From the NCBI GenBank assembly GCA_021818105.1, contig JAKAFB010000004.1, forward strand, positions 53,731-117,730: DNA of 64,000 nucleotides, in the 5' to 3' direction. This document shows positions 60,647 through 64,000 of the stretch, piece by piece. A model generated the notes under the pieces. That model searched no databases and was not told the DNA's origin. It saw only the letters and a program-made list of their open reading frames with translations. The stretch is from Acidobacteriota bacterium (GTDB lineage Bacteria > Acidobacteriota > Terriglobia > Terriglobales > Acidobacteriaceae). Both the position numbers and the translations under genes were made by a program. The stretch's first letter is position 1. Each line of letters starts with the position of its first letter.

Positions 60647-61579
60647 TCAGGCCAGAATTTCGTGCAGAATGCCTTCCAGGTAAACCTTCTCCTCGCGCAC
60701 GTCCGCTATCTGCTGGGGCCCTGAAGTTTCTCGCTCAATCGTGATCGCTCCCGTATAGCCAATACGATGCAACTTGGTAAATACACCGCGGAAGTCCACC
60801 AGCCCCTTGCCAATCAATACTTCCTCACCTAGTTCACTTGGATTGGTGGGCCAGCGACCATCCTTCGCATGCACGCTCCGAATATGCGGACCGAGAATGT
60901 CAACCGCATCCACCGGATTCGCCTTGCCATACAAAATCAGGTTGGCCGTATCGAGTCCCACCCCCAGGTTGGGCATGTTCACGTCGCGAATCATGCGCGA
61001 CATCGTCGTCGGCGTCTCCTGCCCGGTTTCCATCAGAAAGTGCTGCCCATTGCCCTGACAGTGCTGCGCCACGGTACGGATGGCCTCCACAGTGCCGGGG
61101 TACTGTGGGTCTGCCGGGTCTTCGGGAATGAACCCACAGTGCGTCTGCACCTGTCCGATCCCCACCATCTTCGCGAAATCTGAGACCTGTCGGAGAGCAT
61201 CTATTCGAGCTGCGCGCATCTTCTGAGGCACTAGTCCGATCGTGGACGGCCCTTGCATGAAGTTCCATTCCAGAGGACCGGGCCCTACAACTTCAACCGT
61301 GGTGGCAACCACGTCATACTTGGCCAGCAGGTCCTGAAACTGCTTTGCCAGATCCGACGAGAACCCATTGATGTATCCATCGAGAGAAAGAAAGCAATTC
61401 GAGAAGCCCAGGTCGTGCACGCGCCGAATCGCTTCCTCAGGGGCACCAAACGGCGTAATCAACAAGCCCAGAGCCATCGGCTTTAATCCATCCGCGTTGG
61501 TCATCGCCAAGGCGGCAGTGCCCAGTGCTTCCACAAATAGTGCCGCAGAAGTCATACCCAGAAACATCCTTCGATCCAT
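60647..61579 (-). CDS. Sugar phosphate isomerase/epimerase (xylose isomerase-like TIM barrel) with Tat-like signal
   Basis: MDRRMFLGMTSAALF; VGLDTANLILYGKANPVDAVDILGPHIRSVHAKDG. Confidence 0.88.
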   Translation of the reverse strand: MDRRMFLGMTSAALFVEALGTAALAMTNADGLKPMALGLLITPFGAPEEAIRRVHDLGFSNCFLSLDGYINGFSSDLAKQFQDLLAKYDVVATTVEVVGPGPLEWNFMQGPSTIGLVPQKMRAARIDALRQVSDFAKMVGIGQVQTHCGFIPEDPADPQYPGTVEAIRTVAQHCQGNGQHFLMETGQETPTTMSRMIRDVNMPNLGVGLDTANLILYGKANPVDAVDILGPHIRSVHAKDGRWPTNPSELGEEVLIGKGLVDFRGVFTKLHRIGYTGAITIERETSGPQQIADVREEKVYLEGILHEILA

Positions 61580-62012
61580 CCCGAATCCTTTCTGCTTATC
61601 GAATGCGTACGCCCACGTACTTTGTCATTACGCGCCAATCTACGCCATACGCGCTTGCTTGTGCAATCTGCTCGTCAGTTGCGCACGGAGAACAACTGTC
61701 GCGCAAAAAAGCATGCATCAACCCTTGATGAATGCTCATGGATATCATGCTGTGGCTATCTATCTACCGTTGCTGCGGTAAGGATCGAACAACAACCTAT
61801 CCTTACATACACCTCATAGCTACTACCCAGTTCTGCACGCCACGCGATTTTCACTGGTGTTGTAAGCGACATGAGGGCCAACGAATTGATGAACCGCACT
61901 GCCTTTCGTCGTTCGCATCTGTCATTTTTGCTAGTTTTGTTCTTTCTATGCAGCTCTTATCATGCCTCAGAGCGCTGTATTTAGGGAATCTTTGGGGATA
62001 TCTGGGGGCAGA

Positions 62013-62405
62013 ATGAATCGCCAGGGCCAATGGAAAGCCTCTCTTCTCACCATGTGTGTTCTTGCCCTCTCCGGCTGCGAAGACCTCATTCCCCACGACA
62101 CCAAGAGCCTGCTCATCCCAGCTTTTCATCGCTCCGAAATCATTGGCATGGTGGCGGGCTTTGGAACCACCTTTGCTGCCTTGCCAGATCTCATCGCCAT
62201 GTTGCGACGCAGATCAAGTAAGGGCATGAATCCGAGGATGTGTTCCATCATGGGCGCTTTTCAGATCTTGTGGGTTTACTACGGTTTATTGATTGTTTCA
62301 CGTCCGGTCATTGTATGGAACGTGATCGCAGTTGTGACCAATTCCCTCAGTGTCGGCGCATACTTTTATTTCGCTCGTAAGGAAAAGACACAGCCACTTC
62401 GTTGA
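62013..62405 (+). CDS. SemiSWEET/PQ-loop-like sugar transporter with N-terminal lipobox-like segment
   Basis: IIGMVAGFGTTFAALPDLIAMLRRRSSKGMNPRMCSIMGAFQILWVYYGLLIVSRPVIVWNVIAVVTNSLSVGAYFYFARK; N-term LALSGCED. Confidence 0.7.
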   Translation: MNRQGQWKASLLTMCVLALSGCEDLIPHDTKSLLIPAFHRSEIIGMVAGFGTTFAALPDLIAMLRRRSSKGMNPRMCSIMGAFQILWVYYGLLIVSRPVIVWNVIAVVTNSLSVGAYFYFARKEKTQPLR

Positions 62406-62504
62406 GTCTGGCGCTACACGGAAGGTAGTGCTGATCCGCTTCTCCATTAGCTTCTCCAGGGAAACCTCCTCGAGACTGTTGCAAAGCCAATCCTGAGTAA
62501 CCAA

Positions 62505-63575
62505 TTATTTCCAGATGCCGTTGTAATTCCCGAACGTCCAACCTAACCCAAAGCTTGCCCCATAGTCGCTTCCAGAGAAGTGCGCGGGCGGCTGATTATC
62601 CCAGCTTCCGTAGAAGGAGATATTCCAGGTAAAGTCTCCAAAAATCTTGATGTAATACGTCGTATTCAAGTTGTTGTAAACCCGCCCAGGTTGGTTAAGC
62701 GCCGGAAATGTTATTGCTTCAAGAGTCAATTTCGTCTTGTCAAACTTGAAGAGCGATGCATCCACTCCCACCATGGCGGCAGCCGTATTCTGGCTGGGCA
62801 GTCCAAATTCATTTTCGCTGTATCTTGTGTTCTGGTAAGCCATGCCGCTGAAAATATTAATCGTTGAACGATTCGTGTTCTTCACATAGCGGCCAATTCC
62901 AGCTCCTAGATTGCTCTGCAATTGAATATTCTGCTCGGTGCTTTGCAGCAGACTTCCAATTCCCGTATAAAACCAGTTATCCCAGCGCATCAAATGGCGA
63001 AAGTATGCATTCAGATTATTTCGCGTGGAAGTTGCAACCCCGGCACTGCTCGTCAGTGTGGAATTGAAGATTGCGCCAGATGACCATCGTTCACGCAGAT
63101 AATCCGCGTCAGCACCCAACGAGAATTGCGTCGTTTCGTTAGCCTTCGAAAAAGTAAATCCTGAATTAATAGCCCCATTGAATCGGCGCCAGAAGCTTTC
63201 AGAAGTTTGATTGATTCCAGCAACCTCTCGATGTCCCACCTCTACTGTTTCGCCGGCATCCTCCATGGTCTCAATACGCAATATTTGGGCCATCTCGGTC
63301 TCTGCCATGGAGAGCGTCCCTGTATAGATTCGGCCGTCCTGCATTCTGACGAGAAACAGCTGTTTGCTCTCGACACGCTTCACCTTTGACCAATCCACCT
63401 GTACTGTACCTTGAACGTAATCCAAGCCGATATATAACACGCCGCTGTCGAGCCCTTTGATCTCGCATGTGAAGCGGTCTCCGTTATTCATGACCAGCAC
63501 ATCTGACTTGTCTCTCGCAAGAAGAGGCGAAGCAATGAGAAACATAGCGAAGGCAATCAGGGATGAAACCCTCAT
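62505..63575 (-). CDS. DUF481 family outer-membrane protein
   Basis: Signal peptide; VLVMNNGDRFTCEIKGLDSGVLYIGLDYVQGTVQVDWSKVKRVES; amphipathic beta-strand C-term ending SFGLGWTFGNYNGIWK. Confidence 0.85.
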   Translation of the reverse strand: MRVSSLIAFAMFLIASPLLARDKSDVLVMNNGDRFTCEIKGLDSGVLYIGLDYVQGTVQVDWSKVKRVESKQLFLVRMQDGRIYTGTLSMAETEMAQILRIETMEDAGETVEVGHREVAGINQTSESFWRRFNGAINSGFTFSKANETTQFSLGADADYLRERWSSGAIFNSTLTSSAGVATSTRNNLNAYFRHLMRWDNWFYTGIGSLLQSTEQNIQLQSNLGAGIGRYVKNTNRSTINIFSGMAYQNTRYSENEFGLPSQNTAAAMVGVDASLFKFDKTKLTLEAITFPALNQPGRVYNNLNTTYYIKIFGDFTWNISFYGSWDNQPPAHFSGSDYGASFGLGWTFGNYNGIWK

Positions 63576-63769
63576 ATTCGTTTCCAGATCTAAGGCGGAG
63601 AAAATCCTCAACGCTTTCCAGCTGGCTGCTTCCCTCAAGTAACATCCACAATGCAATCTGACGCTAACCAATGGACAGGCAGCACAACTTTCCGCTCACA
63701 GTCGCTGCCTTTCAGGAGAGGATAAAGCGCCAAGCCTGCGCTTAGAACTAGGAAGAGTTCTAGAGCATC

Positions 63770-64000
63770 TCAGAACAACAACGAGTGGTAGACACCTGTA
63801 ACCGGGATTTCAAGGCATCGGTCCAGAGCCTGCATTTTGAAGAGGGCGTGTGCGCCATGCGGACTGAGCCCAACGATGGCATACGATACCGCGTTCACGC
63901 CGCACATCGCGGATGACACAACAATGTTGTGGAGCTTGTGCTCAACGGCACGAAATGCAGTCTGATTGGTGGATGAATGGTGGACGCGGTAGGAATCGAA
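63770..64000 (-). CDS. Partial unidentified ORF at window edge
   Basis: Open minus-strand frame to window edge ending ...SYRVHHSSTNQTAFRAVEHKLHNIVVSSAMCGVNAVSYAIVGLSPHGAHALFKMQALDRCLEIPVTGVYHSLLF; no family recognised. Confidence 0.35.
   Translation of the reverse strand, partial: FDSYRVHHSSTNQTAFRAVEHKLHNIVVSSAMCGVNAVSYAIVGLSPHGAHALFKMQALDRCLEIPVTGVYHSLLF

Noticed and set aside
63770-64000. Degenerate IS66-type transposase tail
   Set aside because: Faint resemblance of the C-terminal region to IS66 TnpC tails is too weak to support by eye
1-64000. CRISPR array, tRNA/rRNA genes or prophage
   Set aside because: No regularly spaced direct repeats, no tRNA-like cloverleaf/T-loop sequence and no phage structural genes were recognised

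Overview
GC-rich bacterial chromosomal window. Gene content (VWFA-related proteins, SpoIVB S55-domain protein, MCE/MlaD, PilMNO-type assembly genes) resembles an Acidobacteriota/Terriglobia genome; this lineage call is inference from protein style only. Dense protein-coding content, with no tRNA, rRNA, CRISPR array or complete mobile element seen. Recognised genes include acpS, ftsY, ribD, ribE, a type IV pilus/T2SS-like assembly cluster, an IscA/ErpA-type protein, LolC/E permease, GH27 alpha-galactosidase, pgsA, gdhA, trpE/trpG, acyP, apt, a KdpDE-like two-component pair, PP2C phosphatase plus Ser/Thr kinase, glutamine synthetase, glgX, and a SpoIIE/RsbW/STAS partner-switching unit. The most notable locus is about 3.6-7.1 kb (minus strand). 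A sequence with the hallmarks of a SAM-I (S-box) riboswitch precedes a threonine-synthase-like gene, which overlaps a ThiS/MoaD-like sulfur-carrier gene ending GGSA. Immediately upstream is a second ThiS/MoaD-like gene ending exactly in GG, coupled to a cytoplasmic BNR-repeat protein. This suggests a protein-thiocarboxylate-dependent sulfur amino acid (possibly homocysteine) pathway using a ThrC-like enzyme. Other points of interest: a possible structured RNA upstream of trpE, an orphan GvpL/F-like gene, Tat-type periplasmic sugar enzymes next to a SemiSWEET-like protein with a lipobox, and a pseudopilin with large Ser/Gly/Pro insertions.
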